DNA of 64,000 bases from Strongylocentrotus purpuratus (lineage: Eukaryota > Echinodermata > Echinoidea > Camarodonta > Strongylocentrotidae). Positions 27,146-41,168 of the stretch are shown piece after piece (within the stretch, counting starts at the first letter, position 1; every line of letters begins with the position of its first letter). The position numbers and the translations under genes were made by a program. The stretch lies in assembly GCF_000002235.5 (NCBI RefSeq), contig NW_022145544.1, positions 474,501 through 538,500 on the forward strand, read 5' to 3'. The notes under the pieces were generated by a model, which saw nothing but the letters and a program-made list of their open reading frames with translations, was not told where the DNA came from and did no database searches.

Positions 27146-30100
27146 GTATTACTCTCTTTAGCATAATCTATAATGAAACAACGAAATCGATAGTCTTTAC
27201 ATAATTATAAAACAAGTATATGGTGTTCTAGATAGAAGTCTTAATATTAAAGAAAAACAAACAGCAGGTAAAAATAAGAAGAAAGATGTCTAAAACAAAC
27301 AAGTTGGGTATCAAGAGTTGAAATTAGGGTGAGCGAGTTCCGTGCAACCAGAAAATGTGCAATACTGATTAGACTGGGAACAATTTAGATTCCAGCGTCG
27401 TCTGGTTTCTTAGCTTGCAACCAAAGAAAACAACACTCGCCCTGGTAAGAAAAGACCAAAGGGTAACAGTCCTCAGCCCCCTCCCCCACAATCAGAGCCC
27501 CCAAACCTGTCATTAGTATTACCCCCTCCTCCGTGATAAACACCAACACCCAGGAGCGTTGTCCAAAGTAGAGAGGGCCGATTTCTATTTATTTTTAATA
27601 CTAATAATTTTTAATAATTATCTTACCCTTCTGATTAAAGCACCATGAAGAATCGTTTTTTAAATAAATACATGTAGGCTATAGTAATTATATTCAATAT
27701 TTGGTTCGAAATATTGCTACGTCGTGATCCTCTGCCAGTGACCGAGCAGATTTGCTCACCCGAAAATAGCCATACGTCATGGGTTTTACAGAAAAAGATG
27801 AATATTTGTCTAGCTTTTAATCTATATATTAATGAATGTAGAAACTGTTTGGGACACTTGAATACAGGTTCATAGCATGGAAGCATCTCTGTCAAAACAT
27901 CACACTAGTTTGATGTACGTTTTATTTCAATTACTTAGCTTTATAAGTCCAACGCCGTGGTAAACGTTGAAGGAGTGCAATTTAATATTCTTTCTTTATT
28001 ATAGGCAGATCAAGAGCGTTCAAATTAATAATGTATTGCATTTCAGAAAGAAAGAAAGCAAGGGGAAGCTAGAACTTTGTTCCCTGCGATTTGCATTTTA
28101 CAATCTTGTAATGGTCTGCTAAATCGAATTTTACAAGTCGTTCCATGTTTTTACGTTTAATGTAGTGCCACGGTATCGTGGTAATCTTCTCTACACATTT
28201 TCACAAAATGAGATAGGTGGGGGAGGGGTATGATTGGTCATTAATGCACGGAAACGCACATGGTAATATCCTTCTACTAATATTCAAACTCGAAACCCTT
28301 CTTAGAAATACTCATCAAGCTTCCATGAATTCCCGGAGGGGTGATGCCTGCCAAAAAGAGCGCTATTTGAAATCAAGAGCCCTCCCTGTGTTGTGAGCTT
28401 GTAATACTTCTACGACGGCGTCACCACCTGCCGGACCAATCCAATCTCATAAAAGCTATCTCTGGAACCTCGATATAGGACTCATCTTGCTATTAATAGC
28501 CTGTGATGGGTATGTCACGTGCTTACAATGATTTACACTCATGTTTTACACACCAGGGTGTGCGAGGAGGATAAATAGTTTTACGTGATGGACCCGCAAA
28601 ACTGGAGAAAATGCTTGGGGTGTTATTGAAGAAAACATCCCCGTGACTGGTTGGCGTGTTTCCATCTCTCTCTCTGCAGTGATGACCAGAGCTGTCTGTG
28701 CTGACCTCTCGCCGAACTTTGTATATTATTTCAGGATGGAATCTGGATTAAGAAGGATTTGGAGGGAGATGAAATAGGCATGGATTCAGTGAGGGTATGG
28801 AGTGAGGGGTTGCAACTTGGCGCCTTTTTGTCATGTTTGTGGGTTAATTAATTTGTCGACGGTCAGTATACATTTAGACGAAAAGGGAAACATGAATATT
28901 GATAGGTCTACATCCCCCTTTCATAAAAAGCATCAAATTCAACTGAAAAATCTGTGATTAAAGAGATGATTGTTCTGATTTCTGGTCTAGTAAACCGGAC
29001 AAATTGTCTATCGTTAATGAATTTCATTTCATATCACGTGATTCACACGGCAAAGTGATTTCCACTGGTTATTTTAAAGAAATTAAAGCCTAATATCATG
29101 ACATTATAGATTATAGAGAATTATCATTGAAATATTTTAGAAATTAGATATCATTCATCTATTAAATGCATTATCGTGGTTCTCCTCGTCCAAAAATTAG
29201 AATAAAAATTGATAACAAAAAATTAAAAAAAAAAACGATCGCACAAACTTGCAAACGTTAAACCTAAAGACAAACTTAACTGTCAATAGCTTCGTGCGCG
29301 TCACCTATATTGAAATGTTTGAACATGACAGTGACATATTGTGTAATCGGTACATAATAGGCAACGTAATATTGGAATGAAATTGGCTTAATGGTGATTT
29401 CTTGAAAGTCTTTCAGATCGAATTAAAAAATTCAATCAGAATTTGTTTCTTGCTAACACCGAAAACAGGGAAACTGTAAAGAGGAATGCGTGGGTGATTG
29501 TCCTGTTGTGATGTAGGTGAAGGAAGAAAACTTGTCTAATTTCAGCCTTGCGAAGGAATGCCACAGGGCATATTTGCGAGAAACTGGAGCAATTACTTTT
29601 GGCAACTTCATGGCTACTTTCTAATCTTCTGCAAACACCAAACAAGAAGACGAGACCTCGTGTCGTGTCATTTCTCCGAAAAAGTCACATGTTTTCATGT
29701 CATTGTCTATTTTGAAGCTCATGTTTGTTCATTTCCTTCCGTTCTATCCCGTATCCAACAAGTCCAAAGAGAAATTCAGATCGCAATACCGTTTTTTGTT
29801 TTCGAGATCGCAAAACGATTATGTTCTTCTTCAAACTATAGCTACAATGTGCGCAATATTTGCAGTGCAAAACAAAGATTGGTAATTGACCTTGCGGTGA
29901 ACTGATCTGACAGCAACTTGGTTTCAAAGAAAGAAGACAAGTGTCTGATAAATTGGTAGATGTTTTGTCTTATCTGGAAGTAGTTTAGCAGCTTTTGGAG
30001 TCAGTTTTCCAGACATGATATCATCTTGAAAGGCAGTCTTAGAAGCAAAAGCGTTCCACTTTGGTTGAACTTTACATCGGAATTTCCTTACACTCCTCCA

Positions 30101-31639
30101 CCTCAGGAAGGTTAAAATCAGTTTCACTAAAGCTTCTTTGAACTGGCGTATCCAGAATTTGATAACGTGGAGGGGGGAGTTCTGAGCAGCCCCGGGGGCT
30201 GTAGACCCATTGCATATTGCATCGGATTTTCCGGATCTTTAAATCGCGATGGGGGTGCACATTCCGCCCCCCCCCCCGCCCCCCTCCCCCTGTATTTGAG
30301 GTTCGCCACTCTCCAACTTTTGGTTTTAACATTGACATTCAGCTCAGAAATCATTCACGTTATACCCTTCTGACACAAAAAAACATTTAATTAAAGTTTT
30401 AAAAGCATGCACCCTTTTACATCCTTTATTTAATTTTGTTTCTCTTTGTCGGTTTATATGATCATTTTTTTTTTGGATATAATTCTCACTTCAGACTTCA
30501 TGAAAACAGTTTTTATTCCAAATAAATGGTATGTATCTATGTTTCAGCTTAAAAGAAAATGTGTTGACCTGCCTACGTGCGGTAAAGGAAATCTCGTAAA
30601 GTTTCGGAAGATGTGGGAGATTACTCAATATTTTTATCCTAAGATATTCTGGCCGGGAGGGGGATTGAATAAATGAATTTACTTATGAGAAGGAAAGATT
30701 AAACCACCAGCAGCATACCTCAAAGGGAAAAGCAATTAAGTTAAAGAAGGAAAAGGAAATGTGGTATAATCCAGGCCTTCAATTAAAATTACGAACAGGA
30801 AATGTGGTTGCAAGTTCATCCGATGTCGATGCCATTTAAGCAGTTCATAATCATTTTTGTCTTCTTCAAAGAACAGAAAAGAAACAAACATCCGCTTATT
30901 TTAGGAAGTAGGAACGAAAATCGTATTACTCTGGAAACCGAGTCAAGATTCGATTTTCGGTTTACATTGGAACATGATAAACACACTATAAAATTAATAA
31001 TTATACTTTTTATGCATTTTATATTTTGGTAAGATTGTATTTGTATTATAAATTTTGTATAAGTTGTGTATGTATCACCTGCAAGGAAAGTTTCTTCATT
31101 CTTTGGAAGAAGACAATAAAATTATATTCTTCTATATTCTATTATATTTTAATTAATTCATACATATAAACATATAAACCCTCAACAAAAGTTTGAAAAT
31201 TTCAGTTTCACAGATTAAAGCTTTCTTGTCATGGCATTATCATCGCTATGTTAACTATCATTAGAAATGTTGTTTATTCAAAGAAAAAAAGGTGCTCTTT
31301 ATAACAATACCAGTGCTTACCAGTGCAGTTTGAAACGTTTTACTTTTGACACTGTTCATTATTTTTTTTTTACTGTGTTTTGCCTTTTTCATGGGGGGGG
31401 GGGGGTAAGTAAAGGATGCTTGCATTTCATTTTAACGCCTGCATACTAAGTCTTCTTTAACCCTGACTGCCATATAATACGTACCAAAAAAATGCAATAC
31501 TCTTTACAATTACACCAAACGTTTATATCTTACTTAATCATGTATAGAACATACCGTAAGATGTTTACTTTGAAGTTTGAAGTTTTATTTATTCCATATT
31601 TTACATTAAAAAACAGTTTATATATTTATTTATTTTGTT

Positions 31640-32226
31640 GTACTTTCTACTCCTGTTTCTTTATTTGTCTAGTATTATAGATAGCTTCATTAAAGTGTTC
31701 CATCTATCTTTCCTTCTTTCCTTCTTTCTATCTTTCTATCCTTCTATTTGTCTATGCACTTATATCGGCCAATCTCTTTGTATATCCATCTGTGTGAGTG
31801 TGTATGTGTGGGTTTTTTCTTCTTCTACGTATCTTTTTATCTATCTTAATATTTATCTAACGAAATAGCATGAACCTTTATTCCAAGAATACACTTCTAA
31901 TTTCAAGCTTCAATATTTACCAAAGGTTCATAAAAACAAGACAATAATAAAGATACCCCCATGTCATGTCTGTTTACTTTACTTCTTTCTACTCCTGTTT
32001 CTTTATTTGTTTAGTATTATATATAGCTTTATTAAAGAAAGATGTATATCTGTTTATCTATCTATTTATCTTTCTTTCTTTCTATATTTCTATCTTTCTG
32101 AATACTTATCTAACGAAATAGCATAAACCTTTACTCCAAGAATATTCTTCTAATTTCAAGCTTAATATTTACCAAAGGTTCATAAAAAACAAAGACAATA
32201 ATAAAGATACCCCACGTCATGTCTAA
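31640..32226 (+). repeat. Local tandem duplication, ~320-bp unit
   Basis: Two copies, roughly 31640-31975 and 31985-32226, share 'tctactcctgtttctttatt' at the start and 'caaaggttcataaaaa' plus 'acaataataaagatacccc' at the end. The second copy is shorter in the TTTC/TATC-rich middle. Confidence 0.8.
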
Positions 32227-33028
32227 ACGATGTCATTACCAGATGTAGCTGGAAGGGATCAAGGAGTCTTTACGCATGCGTCACCAACCAATATAAACGT
32301 ATCTATAGATCGTCTACGCAGTAAATCTTTGGCACAACAAATCAAATCTTTATTTGTAAAAACATTTTTTCACGGATCTAAGACACTCGATTATTCCATC
32401 CCCATCTTCAAACGCCTACAAGCTCTTTCTACAATGACGCACTTTGATATGTTTTTGACGCACTTATGTTTTGATGATCTTCACACAATAATTGTGTCAT
32501 ATGTAAAATAACAGTTACGTAATAAATCAAATGTGTATAAGAATGTAGAACATTCTTGGCGTGGAAAACATTAATGTGACCAACAATTTGTACGTACCTT
32601 AAAACATAACGCTTGATTTATACCAACGTGTCGAATGTAAAAATTACTGGTCGTCAAGACTCGTGATTCATATGTCATTGCATTTTATTATTTTAAAAAA
32701 GATCATGTACATATGTCTCATGAAAAATCATTGTTTGTATTTAAATAAATCTAAACGAACGAAAGATCTATTCCGTATGTTCTAAATAGCACTTTTTGAT
32801 TTATAAAACACTGAATATCTCCTGACTTCTGTTGCTCGATGTTTCGTTTCAGAAATCAGTCTTGTTTGTTCTATAGATTATCACAAAAATTTCAACACAA
32901 TAAATATGTTTAATGAGTAAATTATTTACATACCCTGAAAACTTTGATTTTCTTTAACATTTAGGACTTATTCGCTTGATTTGTATCATTATGGCGGTTT
33001 TAAATGACCACAGTATTTATTCTAAGAT

Positions 33029-33576
33029 TTAAAGGGGAAGTCCACCCCCAAAATAAGTTTGTTTCGATAGAGGCAGAATAATAAGAAAATCAGGTGAGTG
33101 AAAGTTTGAGCAAATTCTGAATGAAAATAAGAAAGTTATGAATTATTGAAGTTGTGATCAATCAAATACAAATTGGCAACTCTGTGACTTATTATACGAG
33201 CTCTCCTTCATTTGCTTTGTGCATAATATTCCATAAAATCATGTTTTCTTCGTTATTGATGACGGAATATATATTTTTTCCTTGCAGGGGGAGTATAGAA
33301 ACATATTTGCAATTATTATATTTAGGGTGCATGTATGGTTGAAATTTTTCTTGAGGGAAAATGAAAATTTTAGATTTTTTTAGTACTGAGCAAATGGAAG
33401 TTGAGCTCGCATGATACGTCATAGAGTTGCCAATTTGTGTTTGATTGATCACAACTTCAAAAATCCTAACTTCCTTATTTTTAATCGGAATTTGCTCAAA
33501 CTTTCACTGACTTGTTTCTCTCATTTTTCTACTCCTATTAAAACTAACTTAATTTCAGGGTGGACTTCCCCTTTAA
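33029..33576 (+). mobile_element. TTAA-bounded element with ~160-bp terminal inverted repeats, family C copy 2
   Basis: The left end reads TTAAAGGGGAAGTCCACCC and the right end GGGTGGACTTCCCCTTTAA. The inverted arms continue for roughly 160 bp (33029-33190 and 33410-33576). They are similar enough that both strands translate to near-identical short peptides beginning 'MINQ(I/T)QIGNS'. The middle ~220 bp is unique. This is a non-autonomous T2/Kolobok-like MITE. Confidence 0.85.
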
Positions 33577-34187
33577 GAGTACACTTACTTGATTTATATC
33601 ACTGTGAAATATCTGCAGACTTTTGTTGTTGAATGTTCTTTTAAAGTTATTCTGTTTCGTTTGTCAAATCTTTTGCTGTCATTGTTTTCATTGTTCTGAA
33701 AAAAAAGATTTTTTTTTTTTAAATTCTGGATAGGCAACTAAAAAGCAAAAAGCCAACATTTGCTTGTTATCAAAAGTGTGTTTACTTCTTTAATAATCGT
33801 TATTATATAAAAGATTTGTTCTGACGCTAATTTTCTAGATTTATATGATCACAATGAAGATGATACGAACCGTCTTTAGACTTCACTGATAATAAATTAT
33901 TTTAACCTTTTTAAAGTATTTGTTTCAAATGAAAAATAAGTTCACATCTGCAGAAGATCAATAAAAAGGAAATTGTATATAAACTAAAAAAAACAAAAAA
34001 AACTCCTCTTGCCTATTGTTATCGAATTCGAAGCCGAAGTTATTAGGCCTAATGAAAAAGATTTAAAATGATTGAAGGACGACAAGACTTTTCTATTAAA
34101 CACATTCAAAAATTAATCGGTACGCAAGAGAGGCACAATGAGTTGGTCTTTGAATCCCTCTTTTCATTGGCGTATTGGGAGGGGTGG

Positions 34188-34282
34188 GGGCTCTCCTCTT
34201 ACTCTCACTCTCCCTCTCTCTCACTTCTCTCTCTTCTCTTCTCTCTCTCTCTCTCTGTCTCTTTCTCTTTCTCTCTCCGTCT

Positions 34283-34321
<39 letters not shown>

Positions 34322-34350
34322 ATCTCCCCCTCACTGTCTCTCCCCCTACT
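34188..34350 (+). repeat. (CT)n tract, interrupted
   Basis: TC dinucleotides with scattered TTC and GTC; the pure block is 34285-34315. Confidence 0.93.
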
Positions 34351-35457
34351 CTCGTTTTTGTTTAGTATTCCGGTTGAAGGTATAACAAATCCCCCTTTCG
34401 CTACGCCTGCGCCACTTTCCATCACAACACCCACTATTTCCTGCAAATAAACTACCATCGGATGTATCTTCGGGTGACCATTCCCAACTCTTGGTAGTAC
34501 GTACCTCTCGAGGTAATACTACTACGCGTACTGGAATCATCCCATAGCCAAGCTCCTGGTTATCACACCGGGCCGTGACAGGTTTTTATTGGATGGACTG
34601 GGAACTATGATTAATGTCACCACTCAATAATGGATGCGTAGAGAGGAGCATGCTAGTAATTGATGATGTTATTACTCCGTAGGACAAGCTCTGATGGCTA
34701 TTTTTGTCACACCTCGGCTCTCAAAAATCCTTCCTACATCTGGTTACACCTACACATCCGTTGTATATACTTTGTCACCTGCGGTGACTGTGTGATTTTA
34801 TCATATACGAGGAATAGGTTGATGAATATTTTATATATTCTGTGGTTTATGTTACGAATTAAAACAAAAATGATAGAGTATCGCCTACACCCGATGGCTA
34901 TCGCACACAAAGCGTCAGTTTGCTGACCCAGGACTGCGTCAGCGACTGGTGCGGTCATTGACGCTTCACGTATGACATGATTAAAATGTGCATTAGACGG
35001 TTATTGGCGTGTAGGCGTTAGAACATTGCGGTACATCTATTTCAGTCACATTTTATCTGTCCAGAATGACCGTTTTTTTGTGTGTTTTTTTTACCAAGCC
35101 ACTGTACAGTCAAATGGATAAAAGCATGCTCTGATAAAATTATTAAAAAAAAAATGAAAATGACCATGCGATGATAAACTGTTAAAGCCTACCTGCACTA
35201 GTTTGGCCTAGAGAGATTAGACCCCCCTCCCCCCCTCCCCCCCCCCCCCCCCTGCGTGGTCACTGACAGGTGGTTATCTCATCAAATCAGCTCTCAATTA
35301 ACATAAGAAAATGGGGACCATGTGGGACCAACGGGAATTATTGGCATTGTTGGCTATATAGAAGGAGCAAGTAGCTATATACAAGCAGTGCAGTCCCGCT
35401 TAAAGGCTCCTTTCCCCCGCCGGACCCCATGCATCCCCTTCTTTTGTACATTAATTA

Positions 35458-35520
35458 TTCTCTCTTTCTCTCTATCTCTCTCTCTCTCTAACTCTCTTTC
35501 TTTCTCTCTCTCTCTCTGTT

Positions 35521-35555
<35 letters not shown>

Positions 35556-35590
35556 TTCTAACTCTTCCCTTGCTTTCTCTTTTTCTCTTT
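35458..35590 (+). repeat. (CT)n tract, interrupted
   Basis: TC dinucleotides with TATC and TTTC interruptions. Confidence 0.93.
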
Positions 35591-38569
35591 CCACTCACAC
35601 GCTCATTTCCCGCCATGTTGCTGTCACTGCTTCTCTGTTCATCTTTCTTTAATTTCACACCTTTCTCGCGTTTTGTTACAATAATACCTCTGTAGAAAGT
35701 TTGCTGCATGTTAATTGCGAATTGGTATAAAAGGTGACTTAATATCTGAAAGATCAAAAGTGAACGAATTCGTGATTGGCATACGGTACGAAACGAAATT
35801 ATTACGTAACTATCACTACGGCACAGACTGGTACTTGAAGCTTGACAAACTTTCCAAATTTAGCCCTCGACTCAAAATTGTCAAGTCCTCAAAGCACTTA
35901 TTTGTATTCACTCCATCACAACTCGTCCCTATGTTGGGAAACATTAATGATTAACTATGGATGATTAAGACGTGATCAAATTTCATTCGTTTTGAATTTG
36001 GCATTAATATCTCATGTAGTCATTTCGTATTAAAGAGAACATGAAAGTCCAAAGGTGAAAGACTTATTGCTTTTCCGTCCATAATTTACGTTTTATTCAT
36101 GTCCTCCCATATATGTCACCTTTTCCCTTACTTGTTGATTAATTGATTAGAAGCATTAAGAGCTTTATGTGAGCTATCATGTTTTAGCTATGTGACTAGG
36201 TAGATCATATAAACGACCAATATAATATAATACCCCGCCCCCTCCTCCACTCAGTGTTATTGAGGATACGCGTATGCTTGTTCCTTCCCTTTGAAAGCAC
36301 CCCCTTACCTCAGGACTGCTAACATTTCTGAACCCCTCTTCCGCGGGCATTTCCTGCCTTGGAGACCCCCTATTTTTATAACCCCCTTTTTAATTTTCTC
36401 AGAAGACTAAAGAGAGAGGGAGAAAAACACCCCCTTTTTAAAGAAATCTCCGGTTGAAAAGTCAAAAATATACCCCCCCCCCCTTTAAAAAAAAAAAATA
36501 CAATTCTCGGCCCGGACTTTGTCGCGAAAAAAGCACCCCTTTACAGGAGATTTTGGGAACATATGCATATACATGTACCCCAAAACAATATTTCAAAAGT
36601 CTTCAAAAAAAGATTAAAATCAGACCCAAGTATTACCAAATGAGCATAATTTATGGGCGGATATACGCCGGTTACCCCTCCACATTTTCCAGTCAAGTCA
36701 TTGTTTTTAACACTAGCCTCTGTGTACCCGATGAAGATAAAGCTTAGATCGGAAGTGGGAGCGATCTTCGAAAAGTGCTGTGGCCCAACAGCTTGCCGTT
36801 TTGGGACAATTTCCTGAGTAAAAGGGAGATAAATGGAGAATAGTAATCAACCCCTGTTGGCCAAAAATAAAGTGTAACGCAACCTTTCCCATTTCGAAGA
36901 AATACCGTTTACTTCTAAAAAAAAATCATATTTGTAATGATTGAGAAAACTTGAGAATCCATTCCAGCGCAAGATCTCAACTAAGACCGCGTTTAAGAAA
37001 TCGTTGGAAAGTTCATTTCATCTTAAGACTCCTGAACCGGAAATCTTATTTTAATTGGTACAGCTTCAAAATAAGGGAATATAATATATAGGGAATAAAA
37101 AGGAAAGGCTGCAAAATGGGAGATAGATGGCGTTGTCGTAATTTCCGGGGAAAAGCACGTTTTCTACCCCATAGAGATTTCAAAATGATAGTATTTTTAA
37201 TGACGATGATTACATTTTATTACAATTTATTGAGCTTTCTCGTTATAGAAAACTCCGAGTTTTGCGGGTGCATGGATGAGGGAAGGCCGAAAGGGGATAT
37301 ATTTGGAAATATCTAAAACATTATATTTCCATAAGTGAAAAGCAATGGACCTGGGGTTCTTCAACTGCAGCTTTTTTATTGATCAATCAAACGTTCCTTT
37401 TTTTTCTTCAGATAGATCCCGTCGGGACAGAACAAGAAGGTGGAAAACAGGATCATCAGGGTATTTATGCTTCCGTAATGCATCATATCTTCAATTAGAT
37501 TCGTATGAAATTGAAGACTAAAAACCAGGAAGGCAATTGGGGAGGAGAGATTAAAGGAATAAACTAGGAGTAAAGAAAGTGAGAAGAGGCAAGGCTGTGA
37601 ATGATATTTGGAACGAGAATTTTTCTATTAGACTTTTAATGGAAATTATATATTTCGGGTAACCAGTCTAGTTTTGAGATGTTATGTTTCTAATGAAGGA
37701 AATCAGCAAGATGATTTCGTCGATATATTTTTCTGAGTGATAAACATAACCTTTTTTCGATTGAATTATTTGAACATTCGCATAGGCGCATACCTTGAAT
37801 TCAAACAAAAAGACTTCCCATTGGCCATTAGCATTCTTTGCGATTGATCCTATAGCGAAATAGTTAGTCTTTCATTTCGAGAATTCCGCTGAAAACAAAT
37901 CGTGTAACTTTAGAAAAACCGCGTACGGTCAGAAAGTAAACAAGTAGTGTCATTATTTTCTCGCATCAAATTTGACATTGACAGGCTGCTTGAATGAATT
38001 AGAAGAAAAACATGTTCATGAAATGTACTTATTTCTAAATATAGTTTCATCAAGGGGAAGGTTGTCTGTGTACAGAATCATGTGCAACAACAAGGATATC
38101 ATTTTCTTTTTCTTTCTAAGAAATTACGGCTTCCACCAACAATTATTGTTATAAAAAAACAAGTCAGAATTTAATCTTGTAAAATGTAAATAACAAAATC
38201 GCGAACGCGATCTTTATTTCCTGGGTAGAAGTCCTAATTTCTGTGTAATTTGAAATTCTGAATCTACAGTAAAGTCGACAGAGTCTTTTCAAAAAGCTGT
38301 TAAAACTATGAAAATGTGTAACTTAAGTATTAATGACTCGTGTACGTACGGTTGGACGGACATACATACAAACAATCAGGCCAACATACAGACATGACAG
38401 AAAGATAACTAGGCTAAAAGATTCAAGACAGAAAGATGAAAACGGTAAATTAAAGATGCCCATTATTATATTGCTAGACTTCGTTTTACTTCTTCTTCTG
38501 ATTACACAATCAAGTTCATTAGCAGTATCAGACTTTGGCCTAAAACAAACGCGGATTGCACCGCCAGTC

Positions 38570-38830
38570 GTCTGACGGAACCTGTCATAAACGACAAACA
38601 GACTTAGAGAAACTGAAAGGCAGGCAAACCGAAGGAGAAAGAGGCAGACACAAACATGTTGACAAAAGACAGACAGACAAAACTACAAACAGGCAGCTAA
38701 ACTGCAAAGAGACAGACAAAAAGACAAACAGGTAAACAGAAATGCAAACAGCTAGAAAGATTTGTATAGCCAGGCAGGTCGAAAGCAGGACAGACTCGAA
38801 ACAGGCAAACAGAAAAAAGGTCGTAAGGAT
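38570..38830 (+). repeat. Degenerate (ACAGACAA)n-type tract
   Basis: Cryptically simple sequence dominated by gacaga, acaaacagg and aggcaaac words with no fixed period. Confidence 0.75.
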
Positions 38831-39128
38831 AGGATTGAAGAGTGTCTAAAATATAACGAGAGGTAGTTCAGAGAGAGCGAGAGAGAGTTACAAAGAGATT
38901 TCACAGGAACAAAAGGTTAATACTTCAAGGAATATATAAAACTGTTTCTAGGGGCACATGACCGGAAGGATTATGATCTTAATCATTGACTAAAATGGAA
39001 TTATTATGTAGCCCATATTTTTTTTTATAGCGATCGCGTGTCGGAAATTACTTGAGGATAAGACCTTCAAGAGAAGAAGGGGTTTTCCCCAGTAGCGAAA
39101 TCTAATCAGTAGAGGTCTCTGTCGAGCT

Positions 39129-39515
39129 TTAAAGGGATTGGGTATCTTTGTCTTTAGATTCTGAAACAAAATCCTGGATTTAGCTCATGCTGCAAAGATA
39201 AGTATAAACGTTTAGGTTAGTCAGAAACCCTATGACTTTTATAAGCTGATCGCCTGTCTGATTACCAAGATTTGTATGATTGGAAATCGAAATTTCAAAA
39301 CCGTTTTCCCAACTTTTTTTTAATAACACTACAATCTATTGGGGAAAATGATTATAGTAAAACCGGTCACTCAAAGATTTTTACTTTTTTGAGGCACTTC
39401 ATGATCATTTTGAAGCGCAATTTGTTTAGGGCTTCAATATTACACCAGTTCACAGACATCAACAACACAAAGGGCCATGCATCTCAGATTTGGCATTGTT
39501 AAACAATGCCTTTAA
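39129..39515 (+). mobile_element. TTAA-bounded miniature element, family B copy 2
   Basis: This is the full-length counterpart of the element at 488-872, with the same TTAAAGGGATTGGG start and ATGCCTTTAA end, in the same orientation. Differences are scattered substitutions and small indels, indicating independent old insertions. Confidence 0.78.
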
Positions 39516-40795
39516 AGGAAACAAGAAGTACAAAATTATCTTTAAACCTGAGAAAAGTGTCCTTTTGAAAATGGCGGTGGTGAGGTGATACCTCAAATGA
39601 AGATAACGTTGAAAAATGTATACAGATGCATCCAATTCTATCATCTTTTATTGCACTCATAGATAATAATACTCTCAATAAAATAAATTAAGATGTATAA
39701 AACAATAGTTACATTGAAAGATGTGATATTTATTGAAACAGTGATATCACTGAAAGATGTCCATCTTTGACTAAACTCATTAGAAGAGAAAGATAAGAAT
39801 TTTTTGTTTTAATATAAAAGCATAAAATCTAGCTTGTTAAGTGCAAAGAAACTCCATCAATTGAAACCAACAAAGAAATTGTGAATGAGAAGTGCAGCAA
39901 ACATCATACTAACAGCACATTTTCACTTATTATTAATAAATGTTTCAAATATAACATTCGTCGTGATCAAGGTTTCTTTTCATCTTTCGTCTTATGGTTA
40001 AAAAGAGCCCTCTTGAAAAGTAAGTTTCGAGTAAATGCATTTCCAAAAGTGAAACGAAACTTAAAATAATCAAATATTTTTTTTAAGGCCTTGGATTGAC
40101 TTAGGATTTGCGTTTGATCAAACATGTAATGCATGAGGCCCCTTTATTGTCATATTTAAAAATTTGCATTTTACTTTCTTATAAATATTCAAGATTGTAA
40201 TATTTTATACAGTAATATTAAGTAAGTTCTACCCATAATCTGATAGTATTTGGAAAATAATAGCATCCAGAAAGACTTCAATAAGAAAGAAAGCTATTGA
40301 CACCAACAAAGTAAAATTTCACAACAAGACCTGCAAAAAATAATAGAAATTACCACTTTTTGCTTAATGGCAAGGGGCGGTAAACTGTTCTTCTTTTAAA
40401 CAGTCACACTTTTAAGTTCCTAAAATGGTTGTTTAGTAATTAAAAGGAGACAAAAGATTTACTCAACATTAAAAAAGGGTCATGGATAGAGCTAGTTTTA
40501 AAAAAATGAAATAGTAATGGCAAAAATTATCAAATGTCTTGTACATCTGTTTAGGCAGAATCTCTTACTTTCGTTTTAACTTGTTAAAACGTTTTTTTGT
40601 TTATGAGTTGAATAGAAGCTAAAATGTAGTAGTTTAAATTTGTAACTGCAATCAAATAAATAACAAACAAGTAACATTACTCATTATGGTTTTTGATATG
40701 CAACAGCTTATATATCAATTAGAAGAAATTAAATAATATCAGTTATAGTCATATGTGAGGTAGAAGAATCCATTTGATGTGAACGGTAACAGACA

Positions 40796-41168
40796 TTAGA
40801 GATGAAGTTGGGTTCTGGTCATGCGATTGCATTGTGAAAGAAAAGGTTGATCATCTAGCATATAAGAATTTGTGTGTATTGCAAGGTTCTGGAATCATCA
40901 AAATGATAAGAAATTTGGCCAAGTCTTGGTAAAGTTACAATCACTGTACACAGAAAGATGTATATGGGACTACAAGAACACGTGGCGTAAAAATCCTACC
41001 CTGGATTTTTACGATGTTACATGACATATTTAGAATATGAAGGCATTTGAAGAGCCATGCTTTTCAGGGAACATGTCTTATCTGATGTTCTTCCACACTT
41101 GCATAATAAGAATGATAACGCTCACAAATTATTTTTCACCTCTTCCCAGAACTCAACCTTCTCTTTAA
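40796..41168 (+). mobile_element. MITE family A, copy 1
   Basis: Terminal inverted repeats are TTAGAGATGAAGTTGGGTTC at the left and GAACTCAACCTTCTCTTTAA at the right. The interior is shared with 56230-56611 (same orientation) and with 50368-50747 (opposite orientation), including 'atgcgattgcattgtgaaag' and 'acatgtcttatctgatgttc'. Confidence 0.8.

Larger units (their letters stand above)
19851..31639. other. Non-coding AT-rich stretch
   Basis: It holds the small element at 24.09 kb, CT tracts at 23.75 and 27.05 kb, and poly-C/G runs at 22.28, 23.07, 25.82, 30.27 and 31.39 kb. The longest non-repeat frame (24250-24621, plus, 123 codons) has no recognisable domain and AT-rich composition. I see no gene. 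Confidence 0.65.

Noticed and set aside
30127-30354. GC-richer frames around 30.2 kb ('MGLQPPGLLRTPPSTLS')
   Set aside because: Overlapping frames on both strands over a C/G-rich repeat-like stretch; no domain or splice evidence.
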